A stretch of DNA of 64,000 nucleotides from Sphingomonas glaciei (GCF_023380025.1 NZ_CP097253.1:1883501-1947500); one strand, 5' to 3'; positions 37,488-48,196 are shown, counted from the stretch's first letter. The notes: generated by a model not told the origin, from the letters alone. Program-made: numbers and translations.

Positions 37488-38254
37488 TTGAGCGCGATCC
37501 AGACGGGCGCGTGGTCGCTGGTCTTGGGCAAGGCGCGGGCGGAGCGATCGACCCCGGCTGCCTTCAGGCGCTTGGCCGCCGCCGCGTTGAGCAGCAGGTG
37601 ATCGATGCGCAGCCCGGCGTCGCGTGCGAAGGCGTTGCGGAAATAGTCCCAGAAGGTGAACACCTGCTCGTCGGGGTGAAGGTGGCGAAGCGCGTCGAGC
37701 CAGCCGGCACCGGTCAGCCGCTCGATCGCCGCCCGCACGTCGGGCACGAAAAGCGCGTCTTCGGTCCAGCGCTCGGGCTTGTAGACGTCGCGCTCGGTGG
37801 GGATGATATTATAGTCGCCGGCCAGCACCACCGGCTGGTCGAGGGGCAGAAGGTCGGCGGCGAGCGCCTCGAACGCGGCGATCCACCGCAGCTTGTAGTC
37901 GAACTTGGGACCGGGGCGCGGATTGCCGTTGGGAAGGTAGAGACAGCCGACCAGCACGCCGTTGACCGCCGCTTCCAGGTAGCGGCTCTGTGCCGGGTCG
38001 GGATCGTCGGGCAGCCCGCGCCGGGTCTCGACCGGAGTGCAGCCGCGGGCCAGGATGGCGACCCCGTTCCAGCTTTTCTGGCCATGCCAGATCGCGCCGT
38101 AACCGGCTTCCTCCAGGGCCTTGAGGGGAAACTTCTCCTGCGGCGCCTTCAGCTCCTGCAGGCACACCACGTCGGGGCTGGTCGCGCCGAGCCACTCGAG
38201 GAGTACCGGCAGCCGGCCGTTGACGCCGTTCACATTGTAGATCGCGATCCGCAC
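37484..38254 (-). CDS. xth: Exodeoxyribonuclease III / AP endonuclease
   Basis: Predicted 256-residue Mg-dependent nuclease of the ExoIII family that incises abasic sites. Motifs YNVNGVNGR, LQELKA with the metal-binding Glu, GDYNIIPTERD, RIDHLLLN and the catalytic SDHAPV are present. It is the first gene of a two-gene operon with the ATP-dependent ligase. Confidence 0.95.
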   Translation of the reverse strand: MRIAIYNVNGVNGRLPVLLEWLGATSPDVVCLQELKAPQEKFPLKALEEAGYGAIWHGQKSWNGVAILARGCTPVETRRGLPDDPDPAQSRYLEAAVNGVLVGCLYLPNGNPRPGPKFDYKLRWIAAFEALAADLLPLDQPVVLAGDYNIIPTERDVYKPERWTEDALFVPDVRAAIERLTGAGWLDALRHLHPDEQVFTFWDYFRNAFARDAGLRIDHLLLNAAAAKRLKAAGVDRSARALPKTSDHAPVWIALK

Positions 38255-38324
38255 AAGGCTTGAACCGCCAGCGGAGGGTGAAGCTCCCTGCGACCGCCCA
38301 CTCCGCCCGATCGGCGCAACAGGC

Positions 38325-38341
38325 TTTACGGAAGCTTTACG
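38325..38341 (+). promoter_or_regulatory. Direct-repeat site, candidate KdpE operator
   Basis: TTTACG at 38325-38330 and again at 38336-38341, exactly 11 bases apart, within two GCTTTACG units. OmpR-family regulators such as KdpE bind tandem half-sites one helical turn apart, and the E. coli KdpE site has two TTTA-type half-sites at this spacing. It lies 86 bases before torF, which leads into kdpFABCDE. Confidence 0.5.
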
Positions 38342-38426
38342 CCAATCGCCCGCTCTTCACATGGCATTGTAACGGCCACGACCGCCATCTCGCTCCCCGA
38401 CGGGCCCCTGCCCTGCGGAGTTTGCG

Positions 38427-39173
38427 ATGCGCGTTTTCGATCTGCTCACCACGGCTGCAATCCTTGCCGCCGCCTTCCCGGTTCGGGCTGCCGCCCAGGA
38501 GGCGCCTGCGCCTGCCTTTGCCGTTAGCGGCGGGACGACCCTCGTCAGCCGGTATCGCTTTCGCGGAATCGGACTGTCGGACGAGATGCCGACCGTGCAG
38601 GGCACCATCAACCTGGCGCATCGCAGCGGCGCCTACGTCGGCGCCTGGGCCTCGGAGCTCGACGGGTTCGGCGAGCTGGGGGGGACCAATCTCGAGCTCG
38701 ACCTCTATGGCGGCTACAAGCTGCCCGTTGGCAAGGCGACCCTCGACGCCGGCCTGCTCTATTACGCCTATCCGGGCAGCAAGGGCGGCAAGTTCGAATT
38801 CTTCGAGCCCTACGCCAACCTCAGCCTGCCGGTCGGCCCCGCCACCGCCAAGCTCGGGTTCGCCTTCGCGCCCGAGCAGGCGGCGATCGGCGGGAATAGC
38901 AATGTCTACCTGTTCAACGACAACAGCCTGCCGCTGAAAGGCACGCCGCTCACGCTCACCAGCCATGTCGGATGGTCGCGGGGCCGCACCACCCTGACTC
39001 CGGGGGGCGACTATCTCGACTGGTCGCTCGGCGCCCAGGCGAGCTGGCGCAATCTCACCGCTGGCGTCGCCTATGTCGACACCGACATCTCGCGCCGCGA
39101 TGCGCTCGCCGCCGGAGCGACCAAGGGCATCGTCGACAGCACCGCCGTGCTCTCGCTCGGGGCAAGCTTCTGA
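38427..39173 (+). CDS. TorF-family putative porin
   Basis: Predicted 248-residue outer membrane protein. Signal peptide about 1-23 (ends RAAAQ). The start of the mature part, SGGTTLVSRYRFRGIGLSDEMPTVQG, and strands like LELDLYGGYK and GLLYYAYPG are typical of the TorF family (TIGR02001-type). The gene ends 37 bases before kdpF, so it is probably the first gene of the potassium operon and may help K+ cross the outer membrane; that role is inferred. Confidence 0.88.
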   Translation: MRVFDLLTTAAILAAAFPVRAAAQEAPAPAFAVSGGTTLVSRYRFRGIGLSDEMPTVQGTINLAHRSGAYVGAWASELDGFGELGGTNLELDLYGGYKLPVGKATLDAGLLYYAYPGSKGGKFEFFEPYANLSLPVGPATAKLGFAFAPEQAAIGGNSNVYLFNDNSLPLKGTPLTLTSHVGWSRGRTTLTPGGDYLDWSLGAQASWRNLTAGVAYVDTDISRRDALAAGATKGIVDSTAVLSLGASF

Positions 39174-39210
39174 TGTCCCCAATCAACTCCGCCGTCGGGT
39201 CGCATCGCCC

Positions 39211-39300
39211 ATGACCCTCGACCTGTGGCTCGGCGCGCTGACCGCGCTCGGCCTTCTCCTTTACCTGCTGGTCGCCCTGCTGCGGCCCGAGCGCTTCTAG
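39211..39300 (+). CDS. kdpF: K+-transporting ATPase small subunit KdpF
   Basis: Predicted 29-residue single-helix membrane peptide beginning [20 protein letters not shown] and ending RPERF, the standard KdpF form. It stabilises the KdpFABC complex. It lies 13 bases before kdpA. Easily missed because of its size. Confidence 0.92.
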   Translation: MTLDLWLGALTALGLLLYLLVALLRPERF

Positions 39301-39313
39301 GAGGCCGCGACCC

Positions 39314-41032
39314 ATGGCCCATACCACACTCGCCGGCTGGCTGCTGATCGTCGGGTTCATTGCCGCCACCTTCGGCATGGCGCGCCTGTTCGGCCCCTGG
39401 CTGTTCGCCGTCTACGAAGGCCGCCCCCCGCGCCTGCTCGCCGCGTTCGGCCCCGTCGAGCGCCTGCTGACCGGGGCCGGCGGCCGCGCCGCCCGCGAGG
39501 AGCAGGGCTGGCGTGCCTATGCGATGCACCTGCTGGTCTTCAACGGCGCGGGCATCCTGCTGCTGCTCCTGCTTCAGCTGCTGCAGGGCATCCTGCCGCT
39601 CAACCCGCAGGGTTTCGCGGCGGTGCCGTTCGGGATCGCCCTCAACACCGCGGTCAGCTTCGTCACCAACACCAACTGGCAGAGCTATGCGGGGGAGACG
39701 ACGATGTCGAACCTGACCCAGATGCTCGGCCTGACGGTGCAGAACTTCCTCTCCGCCGCGACCGGGATCTCGGTCGCCTTCGCGGTCATCCGCGGTTTCG
39801 CGCGGCGGGAAAGCGGCACCCTCGGCAACTTCTGGGCCGACCTGGTGCGGGTGACGCTCTACCTGCTGCTCCCGGCCTGCCTCCTCTACGCCCTGGTCCT
39901 GGTGGCGCTTGGCTTGCCGCAGACGCTGGCGGGCTCGACGGTCGCTCAGACCCTCGAAGGAACGCGCCAGGCCATCGCGCTGGGGCCGGTGGCGAGCCAG
40001 GAGGCGATCAAGATGCTGGGCACCAACGGTGGCGGCTTCTTCAACGCCAACAGCGCGCATCCGTTCGAAAATCCGGGAGCGCTCAGCAACCTCCTGCAAA
40101 TGCTCAGCATCTTCGCGTTGGCCGCGGGGCTGACTTGGTGCTTCGGCAAGGCGGTCGGCAATGTCCGCCAGGGCTGGGCGATCCTTGCCGCGATGATGCT
40201 GCTGTTCGCCGGCCTGACGAGCGTGTCCTATATCGCCGAAGCGGGCGGCAATCCCATCCATCATCATGCCGGGGTCGATCCGTCGGGCGGCAACATGGAA
40301 GGCAAGGAGGTCCGCTTTGGCATTGCCGCCAGCGCCCTGTTCGCCAGCGTCACCACCGCCGCCAGTTGCGGCGCGGTCAATGCCATGCACGATAGCTTCA
40401 CCGCGATCGGTGGGATGGTGCCCTTGTTCAACATGCACCTTGGCGAAGTGATCGTCGGCGGGGTCGGCGCCGGGCTCTACGGGATGCTGCTCTACGTCAT
40501 CCTTGGCATCTTCATCGCCGGGCTGATGGTCGGCCGCACCCCCGAATATGTCGGCAAGAAGATAGAGGCGCGTGAGGTCAAGCTGGCGGTGATCGCGATC
40601 GCGGTCCTGCCGCTGTTCATCCTCGGCCTGACCGCAAGCGCGCTGGTGCTCCCGTCCGGCCTCGCCGGGTTGCAGGAAGCGGGCCCGCACGGGCTGACCG
40701 AAGCGCTCTATGCCTACACCTCGGCGGTCGCCAACAACGGCTCGGCCTTCGCCGGGCTGACCGCCACCAACGACTGGTGGGCCTACAGCTTGGCGCTGGC
40801 GATGCTGGTTGGCCGGTTGGCGGTGATCGTTCCGGTGCTCGCCATCGCCGGCAGCCTGGCCGCCAAGAAGACCACCCCCGAAGGCGCGGGCAGCTTTCCG
40901 ACCACCGGGCCGCTGTGGATCGGCCTCCTCGCCGGGCTGATCGTCGTCCTCGGCGGCCTCACTTTCCTGCCCAGCCTCGTGCTCGGCCCCATCGCCGATC
41001 ATCTCGCGATGATCTCCGGCCAGACCTTCTAA
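39314..41032 (+). CDS. kdpA: K+-transporting ATPase subunit A
   Basis: Predicted 572-residue channel-like subunit that selects and moves K+ in the KdpFABC complex. Ten or so helices with four P-loop regions: [55 protein letters not shown] and [14 protein letters not shown]. Full length, in operon order. Confidence 0.97.
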   Translation: MAHTTLAGWLLIVGFIAATFGMARLFGPWLFAVYEGRPPRLLAAFGPVERLLTGAGGRAAREEQGWRAYAMHLLVFNGAGILLLLLLQLLQGILPLNPQGFAAVPFGIALNTAVSFVTNTNWQSYAGETTMSNLTQMLGLTVQNFLSAATGISVAFAVIRGFARRESGTLGNFWADLVRVTLYLLLPACLLYALVLVALGLPQTLAGSTVAQTLEGTRQAIALGPVASQEAIKMLGTNGGGFFNANSAHPFENPGALSNLLQMLSIFALAAGLTWCFGKAVGNVRQGWAILAAMMLLFAGLTSVSYIAEAGGNPIHHHAGVDPSGGNMEGKEVRFGIAASALFASVTTAASCGAVNAMHDSFTAIGGMVPLFNMHLGEVIVGGVGAGLYGMLLYVILGIFIAGLMVGRTPEYVGKKIEAREVKLAVIAIAVLPLFILGLTASALVLPSGLAGLQEAGPHGLTEALYAYTSAVANNGSAFAGLTATNDWWAYSLALAMLVGRLAVIVPVLAIAGSLAAKKTTPEGAGSFPTTGPLWIGLLAGLIVVLGGLTFLPSLVLGPIADHLAMISGQTF

Positions 41033-41045
41033 AGGGCGCCGCGTC

Positions 41046-43085
41046 ATGACCCGTCACGAACGACCCTCGACCTCGATTTTCTCGGCCGCCCTGGTGCTGC
41101 CGGCGATCGGGCAATCCTTTCGCAAGCTCGATCCCCGCCAGCTCGCCCGCAATCCGGTGATGTTCACCACCGGGGCCGTCGCGTTGCTGCTGACCGGCCT
41201 GCTGATCGCCGGGCACGGAGTGGGCAGCCTCGGCTTCCAGATCCAGCTGGTCGCCTGGCTGTGGCTGACCGTCCTGTTCGGCAATTTCGCCGAGGCGCTG
41301 GCCGAGGGCCGCGGCAAGGCCCAGGCCGAATCCCTTCGCGACACTAAGTCGCAGCTGTGGGCCAAGCGCCTGCTCGGCGTCGGCGAGACCTACGGCAAGG
41401 TTCCGGCGACCCAGCTGCTGGTCGACGAGATCGTGCTGGTCGAGGCCGGCGACCTGATCCCCGCCGACGGCGAGGTGATCGCCGGCGTCGCGTCGGTGAA
41501 CGAGGCCGCCATCACCGGCGAGTCCGCACCAGTGATCCGCGAGGCGGGCGGCGACCGCTCGGCGGTGACCGCCGGAACGCGCGTCATCTCCGACTGGATC
41601 AAGGTGCGGGTGACGCAGGAAGCAGGCCACGGCTTCCTCGACCGGATGATCGCCTTGGTCGAAGGAGCTTCGTGCCAGAAGACCCCGAACGAGACCGCGC
41701 TGACCATCCTGCTGGTCGGGCTGACCATCATCTTCCTGATCGCGGTCTCCACCGTCCCCGGCTTCGCGGCGTATAGCGGCGGGCAGATCGGGACGCCGCT
41801 GCTGGCCGCGCTGCTGATCACCCTCATCCCGACCACCATCGCGGCGCTGCTGTCGGCGATCGGCATCGCCGGCATGGACCGGCTGGTTCGCTTCAACGTC
41901 CTGGCCAAGTCGGGCCGCGCGGTCGAGGCGGCGGGCGATGTCGACGTCCTGCTGCTCGACAAGACCGGCACTATCACCGTCGGCGATCGCCACGCGACCG
42001 AGTTCCGCCCGCTGTCGGGCATCAGCGAGGCGCAGCTGGCCGAGGCCGCCTACCTCGCCAGCCTCGCCGACGAGACACCCGAAGGGCGTTCGGTCGTGGC
42101 CCTTGCCCGCGAACGCTATGGCGTCGCCGAACAGGCGCTGCCGGCCGATGCCGAGATCATCTCCTTCACCGCCCAGACCCGTCTCAGCGGCCTCAAGCTC
42201 GGCGAACGCAGGATCGAGAAAGGCGCGGTCGACAGCCTGCTGCGCGCCGCGGGCGGCACCGACAACCGCCAAGCCGCCGAGCTGAAGCGCATCACCGACG
42301 AGATCGCCCGCGCCGGCGGCACCCCGCTGGCGGTCGCCGAGAACGGCCGGCTGCTCGGGGCGCTTCACCTCAAGGACATCATCAAGGCCGGGATGCGCGA
42401 ACGCTTCGCCGAGCTGCGCCGGATGGGCATCCGCACGGTGATGATCACCGGCGACAATCCGCTGACCGCCGCCTCGATCGCGGCCGAGGCCGGCGTCGAC
42501 GACTTCCTCGCCGAGGCTACTCCCGAGGACAAATTGGAGCTGATCCGCAAGGAACAGGCCGGCGGACGGTTGGTCGCGATGTGCGGCGACGGCACAAATG
42601 ACGCCCCCGCTCTCGCGCAGTCCGACGTCGGAATCGCGATGAACACCGGCACCCAGGCCGCGCGCGAGGCCGGCAACATGGTCGACCTCGACAGCGATCC
42701 GACCAAGCTGATCGAGGTGGTCGGCCTCGGCAAGCAGTTGCTCATGACCCGCGGCGCGCTGACCACCTTTTCGATCGCCAACGACGTCGCCAAATATTTC
42801 GCGATCATCCCGGCGATCTTCGTTGCGCTCTATCCCTCGCTCGGCGTGCTCAACGTCATGAACCTCGGGTCGAGCGAAAGCGCGATCCTCAGCGCGATCA
42901 TCTTCAATGCGCTGATCATCCCGGTGCTGGTACCGCTGGCGCTGAAGGGCGTCCGCTACCGGCCGGCACCCGCTGGCGACATCCTGCGCCGCAACCTCGC
43001 CGTCTACGGCCTCGGCGGCCTCGTCGCGCCGTTCGTCGGCATCAAGCTCATCGATCTCGCCGTCACCGGCCTGCACCTCGCCTGA
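41046..43085 (+). CDS. kdpB: K+-transporting P-type ATPase subunit B
   Basis: Predicted 679-residue P-type ATPase. Phosphorylation motif [10 protein letters not shown], actuator TGES region (ITGESAPVI), nucleotide-binding KGA segment and hinge [10 protein letters not shown] are intact. It powers K+ uptake through KdpA. Full length. Confidence 0.98.
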   Translation: MTRHERPSTSIFSAALVLPAIGQSFRKLDPRQLARNPVMFTTGAVALLLTGLLIAGHGVGSLGFQIQLVAWLWLTVLFGNFAEALAEGRGKAQAESLRDTKSQLWAKRLLGVGETYGKVPATQLLVDEIVLVEAGDLIPADGEVIAGVASVNEAAITGESAPVIREAGGDRSAVTAGTRVISDWIKVRVTQEAGHGFLDRMIALVEGASCQKTPNETALTILLVGLTIIFLIAVSTVPGFAAYSGGQIGTPLLAALLITLIPTTIAALLSAIGIAGMDRLVRFNVLAKSGRAVEAAGDVDVLLLDKTGTITVGDRHATEFRPLSGISEAQLAEAAYLASLADETPEGRSVVALARERYGVAEQALPADAEIISFTAQTRLSGLKLGERRIEKGAVDSLLRAAGGTDNRQAAELKRITDEIARAGGTPLAVAENGRLLGALHLKDIIKAGMRERFAELRRMGIRTVMITGDNPLTAASIAAEAGVDDFLAEATPEDKLELIRKEQAGGRLVAMCGDGTNDAPALAQSDVGIAMNTGTQAAREAGNMVDLDSDPTKLIEVVGLGKQLLMTRGALTTFSIANDVAKYFAIIPAIFVALYPSLGVLNVMNLGSSESAILSAIIFNALIIPVLVPLALKGVRYRPAPAGDILRRNLAVYGLGGLVAPFVGIKLIDLAVTGLHLA

Positions 43086-43095
43086 GGAGTTTTCC

Positions 43096-43686
43096 ATGCT
43101 TTCCGACATCCGCAGCGCGCTTCGCCCCGCATTCGCCCTGCTCCTCCTGCTGAGCCTGCTGACCGGGATCCTCTACCCCCTGGCGATCACCGGCGTCGCC
43201 CAGCTTGCCATGCCCTACCAGGCGAACGGCAGCCTAGTGCGCGACGGCGACCGGGTCGTGGGCTCCACGCTGATCGGGCAGGCCTTCACCGGCGCCAATT
43301 ACTTCCACGGCCGCCCATCGACCGCCGGCGAGGGTTATGATGCCTCGGCCTCGTCCGGCTCCAATTTCGGCCCGACCTCCGCCGCGCTGGAGACCGCGAT
43401 CGGGGAGCGCGTCGCCGCGGCACGGGCGGAGGGCGTGACCGGCCCCGTCCCGGCCGATCTCGCGACGGCCAGCGGCTCGGGCCTCGACCCACATATCTCG
43501 CCGGCCACTGCGCTGGCGCAGGTCCGCCGCGTCGCCGCCGCGCGCCGCCTGCCCGAAGCCCGGCTCCGCGCGCTGGTCGAGCGGAACGTCGAGCATCCCG
43601 CACTCGGCCTGTTCGGCGAACCCCGCATCAACGTCCTGGCCCTTAATCGACAAGTCGCTCGCTTGGCGCCACAGACAGGGAGGTGA
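43096..43686 (+). CDS. kdpC: K+-transporting ATPase subunit C
   Basis: Predicted 196-residue subunit with one N-terminal membrane helix (about 13-33) and a periplasmic domain with FTGANYFHGRPSTA and the DPHISP element. Required for assembly and K+ affinity of KdpFABC. Its stop overlaps the GTG start of kdpD (GTGA). Confidence 0.95.
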   Translation: MLSDIRSALRPAFALLLLLSLLTGILYPLAITGVAQLAMPYQANGSLVRDGDRVVGSTLIGQAFTGANYFHGRPSTAGEGYDASASSGSNFGPTSAALETAIGERVAAARAEGVTGPVPADLATASGSGLDPHISPATALAQVRRVAAARRLPEARLRALVERNVEHPALGLFGEPRINVLALNRQVARLAPQTGR

Positions 43687-46340
43687 ACCCCGCCGAGCCG
43701 CCTCGTCCCTCCCCCGACGCGCTGCTGAACCAGGCGCGACGGGAGGGGCGCGGCCGGCTCAAGATCTACCTCGGGGCCTCGCCCGGGGTCGGCAAGACCT
43801 ATGAGATGCTCTCGGACGGAGGGGTTCTCCGGCGTTCGGGCGATGATGTCGTCATCGGTGTGGTCGAGACCCACGGCCGCGCGGAGACTGCGGCGCTGGT
43901 CGAAGGGTTTGAACTGATCCCGCTTCGGCCGGTCGCCTACGGGGGCCGAACGCTGAGCGAGATGGATGTCGACGCCCTCCTCACCCGCGCGCCGCGCCTC
44001 GTCTTGGTTGACGAACTCGCTCACACCAATGCGCCCGGCAGCCGTCACGCCAAGCGCTATCAGGATGTCGAGGAATTGCTGGACGCGGGGATCGACGTCC
44101 ACACCACCGTCAACATCCAGCACCTCGAAAGCCTCAACGACGTCGTCGCCTCCTTTACCAAGGTGCGGGTGCGGGAAACGGTGCCCGACAGCTTCCTCGA
44201 AGGCGCCGAACTGGAGGTGGTCGACCTTCCGCCCGACGAACTGATCGAGCGGCTGAAGCAGGGCAAGGTCTACGTCCCCCATGAAGCCTCGCGCGCGCTG
44301 GGCCACTTCTTCTCTCGTTCCAACCTTTCGGCGCTGCGCGAACTGGCCTTGCGACAGGCAGCTCAGCGGATCGACCGGGACATGCTGGTCGACGTCGCCG
44401 CGGCCGGGCTTGGCGGCAATTGGGCGGCTGGAGAGCGGGTGCTGGTGGCAGTCAGCGAACTGGCCGGTTCGGACAATCTCGTGCGCGCCGCCAAGCGCCT
44501 GGCCGACGCCCTCCGCGCGCCGTGGGTCGCGCTTCACGTCGAAACGCCCCGTACTGCGGGTTTCGGCGACGAGGAACGACAGCGTCTCGCCGCCACCCTG
44601 CAACTGGCCGTCCGGCTCGGCGCCGAAGTCGCGACCATTCCTGCGACCGACGTTCTCGACGGCATCACCCGCTACGCCGCCGACGCCCGCACCACCCAGA
44701 TCGTGGTCGGCAAGTCCGCCCGCTCGCGCTGGTTCGAGCTGCGCCACGGGTCGGTGGTCGACCGGCTGGTTCGCGACACTCCGGACATGGCCGTCCACGT
44801 CCTTCCGATGAGTGGCCAGCCCGCCGCCAGGAGCGCGCCGGTCAATGCCGGCAGCTGGGGCAAGCCGGGCAATTACCTCTGGTCGCTGCTGGCCATCGGC
44901 GCGGTCACCGTCCTTGGCGTGGTGCTCGCCAATTTCGTCCAGCTCAGCAATCTGGCTTTGCTCTATCTTATCCCCGTGCTGTTCGCGGCGACCCGCTTCG
45001 GACTGCGCCAAGGCATTGCGACCGGCGTCGCGTCCGGCCTGGCCTACAACTTCTTCTTCCTGCCGCCGCTCTACACCTTCACCATCCAGGATCCCGAGAA
45101 TTTGGTGACCATGCTGGTCCTGATCGGGGTGGCGGTGGTAGTCAGCCAGCTCGCCTCCAGGGTCCGCGCCCAGGCCGCCATCGCCCAGGCCAGTGCGACG
45201 CAGAACAGCGCACTGGCCGGCTTCGCGCGCAACCTCACTGGAGTGGCCGACCGGCGCCAGCTGAGCGAGGTGCTCGCGCGTGAGGTCGCCCGGCTCCTCG
45301 GGCTCGATGCGGTGGTGCTCCAGCCGGAGAAAGGCGGGCGGCTCGCCGTCGTCGCCGGAGAGCCGCGGCTGCCGGCGCTCGACCTCATCGACCATGCCGC
45401 GGCCGACTGGGCGTTCGTCCACGCCCAGCCCGCCGGCAGCGGCACGGGCACGCTCGCCGCCAGCGACTGGCGTTTCCATCCCTTGAGCGCGGGCGGGCGA
45501 CCGCTGGCGGTGCTCGGCCTGGCACGCTCGGGCGGCCGCGAAGTGCTGCGATCCGACCAGCATCAACTGCTGGTCAGCCTGCTCGACCAGGCTTCGCTTG
45601 CGCTGCAGCGGGTCGGGCTCGAAGAGGAGATGAGCGAAGTCACGCAACTGCAGCAGCGCGACCGCCTTCGCGCGGCCCTCCTGTCGTCGGTCAGCCACGA
45701 CCTGCGCACCCCGCTGACCACGATCCTCGCCGCCGTCGCCGAACTCAAACGCCAGGGAGAGACCGCCAACGTCGCACTGATCGAGGCGGAGGCCCTGCGC
45801 CTCAATCGCTTCGTCACCAACCTGCTCGAGATGGTGCGGGTCGAAAGCGGTGCCATCGACCTGCGGGTGGAAGCGGTCGACCTGACCGATGCGGTGGGAG
45901 CGGCCGCTCAGGATCTGCGAGCGAGCCTGGCTGACCACCCGCTTCGGCTCGCCGTGCCCCCCAATCTCCCCTTGGTCCGGGCCGACGAACGACTGCTTCA
46001 TCAATGCCTGGTCAACCTGATCGAGAACGCCGCCAAGTTCAGCGAGGCAGGCACCCCGATCACGGTGCAGGGCCGGCGCCTGCCCGGTGAACTGCGGCTC
46101 GAGGTCCTCGACGAGGGGCCTGGGCTGCCTCCGGGCATGGAAGCGCATGCCTTCGAGACCTTCGCCCGGCTGGAAGGATCAGATCAGGTCGGGGGGACCG
46201 GCCTGGGCCTGGCCATCGTGCGAGGGTTCGCGCTTGCCATGGGCCTGACCGTGTCGGCGGCCAATCGCACCGACCGGCCGGGGGCGCACTTCACCATCAC
46301 CTTTCCGGACACTCTGGTGATCAGGACCGAAGCGCCATGA
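43683..46340 (+). CDS. kdpD: Sensor histidine kinase KdpD
   Basis: Predicted 885-residue turgor/K+ sensor. The N-terminal KdpD domain has Walker A GASPGVGKT (31-39) and LVDELAHTNAPGSRH; a Usp-like domain follows. Four membrane helices (about 395-495) precede a GAF-like region and the kinase core with SSVSHDLRTPL and GGTGLGLAI. Start is a GTG overlapping kdpC. Phosphorylates KdpE. Confidence 0.96.
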   Translation: MNPAEPPRPSPDALLNQARREGRGRLKIYLGASPGVGKTYEMLSDGGVLRRSGDDVVIGVVETHGRAETAALVEGFELIPLRPVAYGGRTLSEMDVDALLTRAPRLVLVDELAHTNAPGSRHAKRYQDVEELLDAGIDVHTTVNIQHLESLNDVVASFTKVRVRETVPDSFLEGAELEVVDLPPDELIERLKQGKVYVPHEASRALGHFFSRSNLSALRELALRQAAQRIDRDMLVDVAAAGLGGNWAAGERVLVAVSELAGSDNLVRAAKRLADALRAPWVALHVETPRTAGFGDEERQRLAATLQLAVRLGAEVATIPATDVLDGITRYAADARTTQIVVGKSARSRWFELRHGSVVDRLVRDTPDMAVHVLPMSGQPAARSAPVNAGSWGKPGNYLWSLLAIGAVTVLGVVLANFVQLSNLALLYLIPVLFAATRFGLRQGIATGVASGLAYNFFFLPPLYTFTIQDPENLVTMLVLIGVAVVVSQLASRVRAQAAIAQASATQNSALAGFARNLTGVADRRQLSEVLAREVARLLGLDAVVLQPEKGGRLAVVAGEPRLPALDLIDHAAADWAFVHAQPAGSGTGTLAASDWRFHPLSAGGRPLAVLGLARSGGREVLRSDQHQLLVSLLDQASLALQRVGLEEEMSEVTQLQQRDRLRAALLSSVSHDLRTPLTTILAAVAELKRQGETANVALIEAEALRLNRFVTNLLEMVRVESGAIDLRVEAVDLTDAVGAAAQDLRASLADHPLRLAVPPNLPLVRADERLLHQCLVNLIENAAKFSEAGTPITVQGRRLPGELRLEVLDEGPGLPPGMEAHAFETFARLEGSDQVGGTGLGLAIVRGFALAMGLTVSAANRTDRPGAHFTITFPDTLVIRTEAP

Positions 46341-47059
46341 AAAGCCGCATCCTGGTGATCGACGACGAGCCCGCCATCCGGCGCCTCCTCCGCAGCGCGC
46401 TCCAGCGCGACGGGCACGAGGTCGTCGAGGCAGGCGATACGCGGGCCGGGCTGGGCACGCTCGACATCGACAAGCCCGACCTGGTGCTGCTCGACCTCGG
46501 CCTGCCCGATCGCGATGGGCTGGAGGTCATCCCCCTGATCAAGGCGCGGGGCATTGCCGTGCTGGTGATCAGCGCCCGCGAAGCGACCGACGAAAAGGTC
46601 GCCGCGCTCGATCTTGGTGCCGACGACTACGTGACCAAGCCGTTCGATACCGACGAGGTCCTCGCCCGGGTCCGGTCCGCCCTGCGCCGGCAGGCGGTCG
46701 GCCTAGCCCCCGCACCCAGCGTCGAGATCGGTGCCATCACGATCGACCTCGAAACCCGGCGGGTGACCCGGGACGGCGCGGAAGTGCACTTGCGGCCCAA
46801 GGAATATGCCCTGCTGGCCGAACTTGCGACGCAGCCGGGCAAGGTCATCACCCACGTCCACCTGCTCCGCACCGTGTGGGGACCGGCGCACGAGCGCGAC
46901 CTCGAATATCTCCGGGTCGCCGCGCGCAGCCTCCGCCTGAAGCTTGAGGCGGACCCGGCGTCGCCCGCATTGATCATCAACGAACCGGCGGTCGGCTACC
47001 GCCTCGCCATGCCCTCACAACCTTTCCCCATGCGATCGTCGGCCGGCAGGCAGGCCTGA
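46337..47059 (+). CDS. kdpE: Response regulator KdpE
   Basis: Predicted 240-residue OmpR-family activator. Receiver with acidic DDE (9-11), phospho-acceptor Asp53 in LLDLGLPD and KPFD; winged-helix DNA-binding domain from about 130 with RPKEYALL. ATGA overlap with kdpD. Expected to act at the torF-kdp promoter. Confidence 0.96.
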   Translation: MKSRILVIDDEPAIRRLLRSALQRDGHEVVEAGDTRAGLGTLDIDKPDLVLLDLGLPDRDGLEVIPLIKARGIAVLVISAREATDEKVAALDLGADDYVTKPFDTDEVLARVRSALRRQAVGLAPAPSVEIGAITIDLETRRVTRDGAEVHLRPKEYALLAELATQPGKVITHVHLLRTVWGPAHERDLEYLRVAARSLRLKLEADPASPALIINEPAVGYRLAMPSQPFPMRSSAGRQA

Positions 47060-47173
47060 GGCCGAGGCAATGCGATGAAGCGCAGCCTGGTCTGACTTCC
47101 GCAAATCCTGCCTGGCCGGTCCGCAAACAGGCTGCTCGACTTCGGACGCGACTTCACCTTTGGATTCGTCAAG

Positions 47174-47189
47174 ACCAGACCGATCTGGT
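47174..47189. promoter_or_regulatory. Palindrome upstream of the TIR-FHA gene
   Basis: ACCAGA-CCGA-TCTGGT, 6-base arms, 72 bases before the TTG start of the TIR-FHA gene. The kdpE-TIR gap (47060-47260) holds no gene; an AT-rich stretch (about 47190-47215) after the palindrome may be the promoter. Operator role is a guess from symmetry and position. Confidence 0.35.
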
Positions 47190-47260
47190 AAACCTTGGTT
47201 AAGCAAAGTTTTTGGGCGTCGAATCACCAGAAAAGCTGAATCTTTGAGCAGAGGTGCGAT

Positions 47261-48172
47261 TTGGCCGGGCGCGATATCTTCATTTCCTACAGTCGTGACG
47301 ATCGCGCCGCCGCCCGGCACTTCGCCAAGTGCCTCGAGGAAGACGGCTTCACCGTCTGGTGGGATGCCGCGCTCCATTCGGGCGAAAGCTTCGACCAGGT
47401 CATCGAACGTGAATTGCGTGCCGCAGCGGCGGCGATCGTCCTGTGGTCCCCGCGCTCGGTCGCCTCGCGCTGGGTCCGTGCGGAAGCGACGCTGGCCGAC
47501 CGCCAGGGCAAGCTGATCCCCGTCATCATCGAACAATGCGAACGCCCGATCATCTTTGAGCTGACGCACACCAACGATCTTGCCGACTGGATCGGCGACA
47601 AGAACGATCCGCGGTGGAAAGGGCTGGTCGACGACATCGCCCGGCTGGTCGGTGATCGCCGCGCAAGGACCGCAGGTCCGGCCGCTGAAAAGCCTGCTGC
47701 GCAGCCGGTGCCTTTCGCTGCCGCGCTTCCCCTGCAGCGCGAACAGCAGGCGCCACCGCACCAGCCGGCGATGGTCCCGCCGCAGGACAATGACGATTCG
47801 CAGGCCACGCAATTTTTCGTCGGCGCCGACTGCCAGGACATTTTCCACTGCCTCGAGATCAGCACCGAGGAGCATGGCGAGCGCCGCTATATCGTCGCGC
47901 CGCAAGGGCTGCGGATCGGACGCTCCCCACCCGCCGACATCATCCTTTCGGATCGGCAGGTGTCGCGGTCGCACTGCCTGGTCGAACTGGACGGAAACGC
48001 GCTCAGGATCACCGATCTCGGCTCGACCAACGGCACTTATGTCGATGGAAAGCGGGTCGAGCGCTCGGCGTCGTTGGCCGTCGGATCGGTCCTGACCGTC
48101 GGAACGGTGAGCATGCGGCATCAGGTGCGCAGCGCGCGGGTGATGAGCCAACGGAGATACGCCGTCGGTTGA
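47261..48172 (+). CDS. TIR domain-FHA domain fusion protein
   Basis: Predicted 303-residue protein. Residues 3-130 are a bacterial TIR domain: DIFISYSRDD, GFTVWWD and a candidate NADase Glu75 in SRWVRAEA. A disordered linker (130-180) leads to a C-terminal FHA domain (about 205-290) with GRS (220-222), SRSH (235-238) and STNGT (255-259), the phosphothreonine-binding set. Start is TTG after GAGG with 6-base spacing; no ATG fits. It ends at TGA 48170-48172, and the same frame stays open into the SLOG gene. TIR enzymes cleave NAD+; the FHA part predicts control by the neighbouring kinase and phosphatase. Confidence 0.88.
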   Translation: MAGRDIFISYSRDDRAAARHFAKCLEEDGFTVWWDAALHSGESFDQVIERELRAAAAAIVLWSPRSVASRWVRAEATLADRQGKLIPVIIEQCERPIIFELTHTNDLADWIGDKNDPRWKGLVDDIARLVGDRRARTAGPAAEKPAAQPVPFAAALPLQREQQAPPHQPAMVPPQDNDDSQATQFFVGADCQDIFHCLEISTEEHGERRYIVAPQGLRIGRSPPADIILSDRQVSRSHCLVELDGNALRITDLGSTNGTYVDGKRVERSASLAVGSVLTVGTVSMRHQVRSARVMSQRRYAVG

Positions 48173-48196
48173 GCCCGGCGCGCGAAGGGGGGTTTT

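Noticed and set aside
40959-46148. Two long minus-strand frames opposite kdpA/B/C/D
   Set aside because: Shadows of well-conserved kdp genes.
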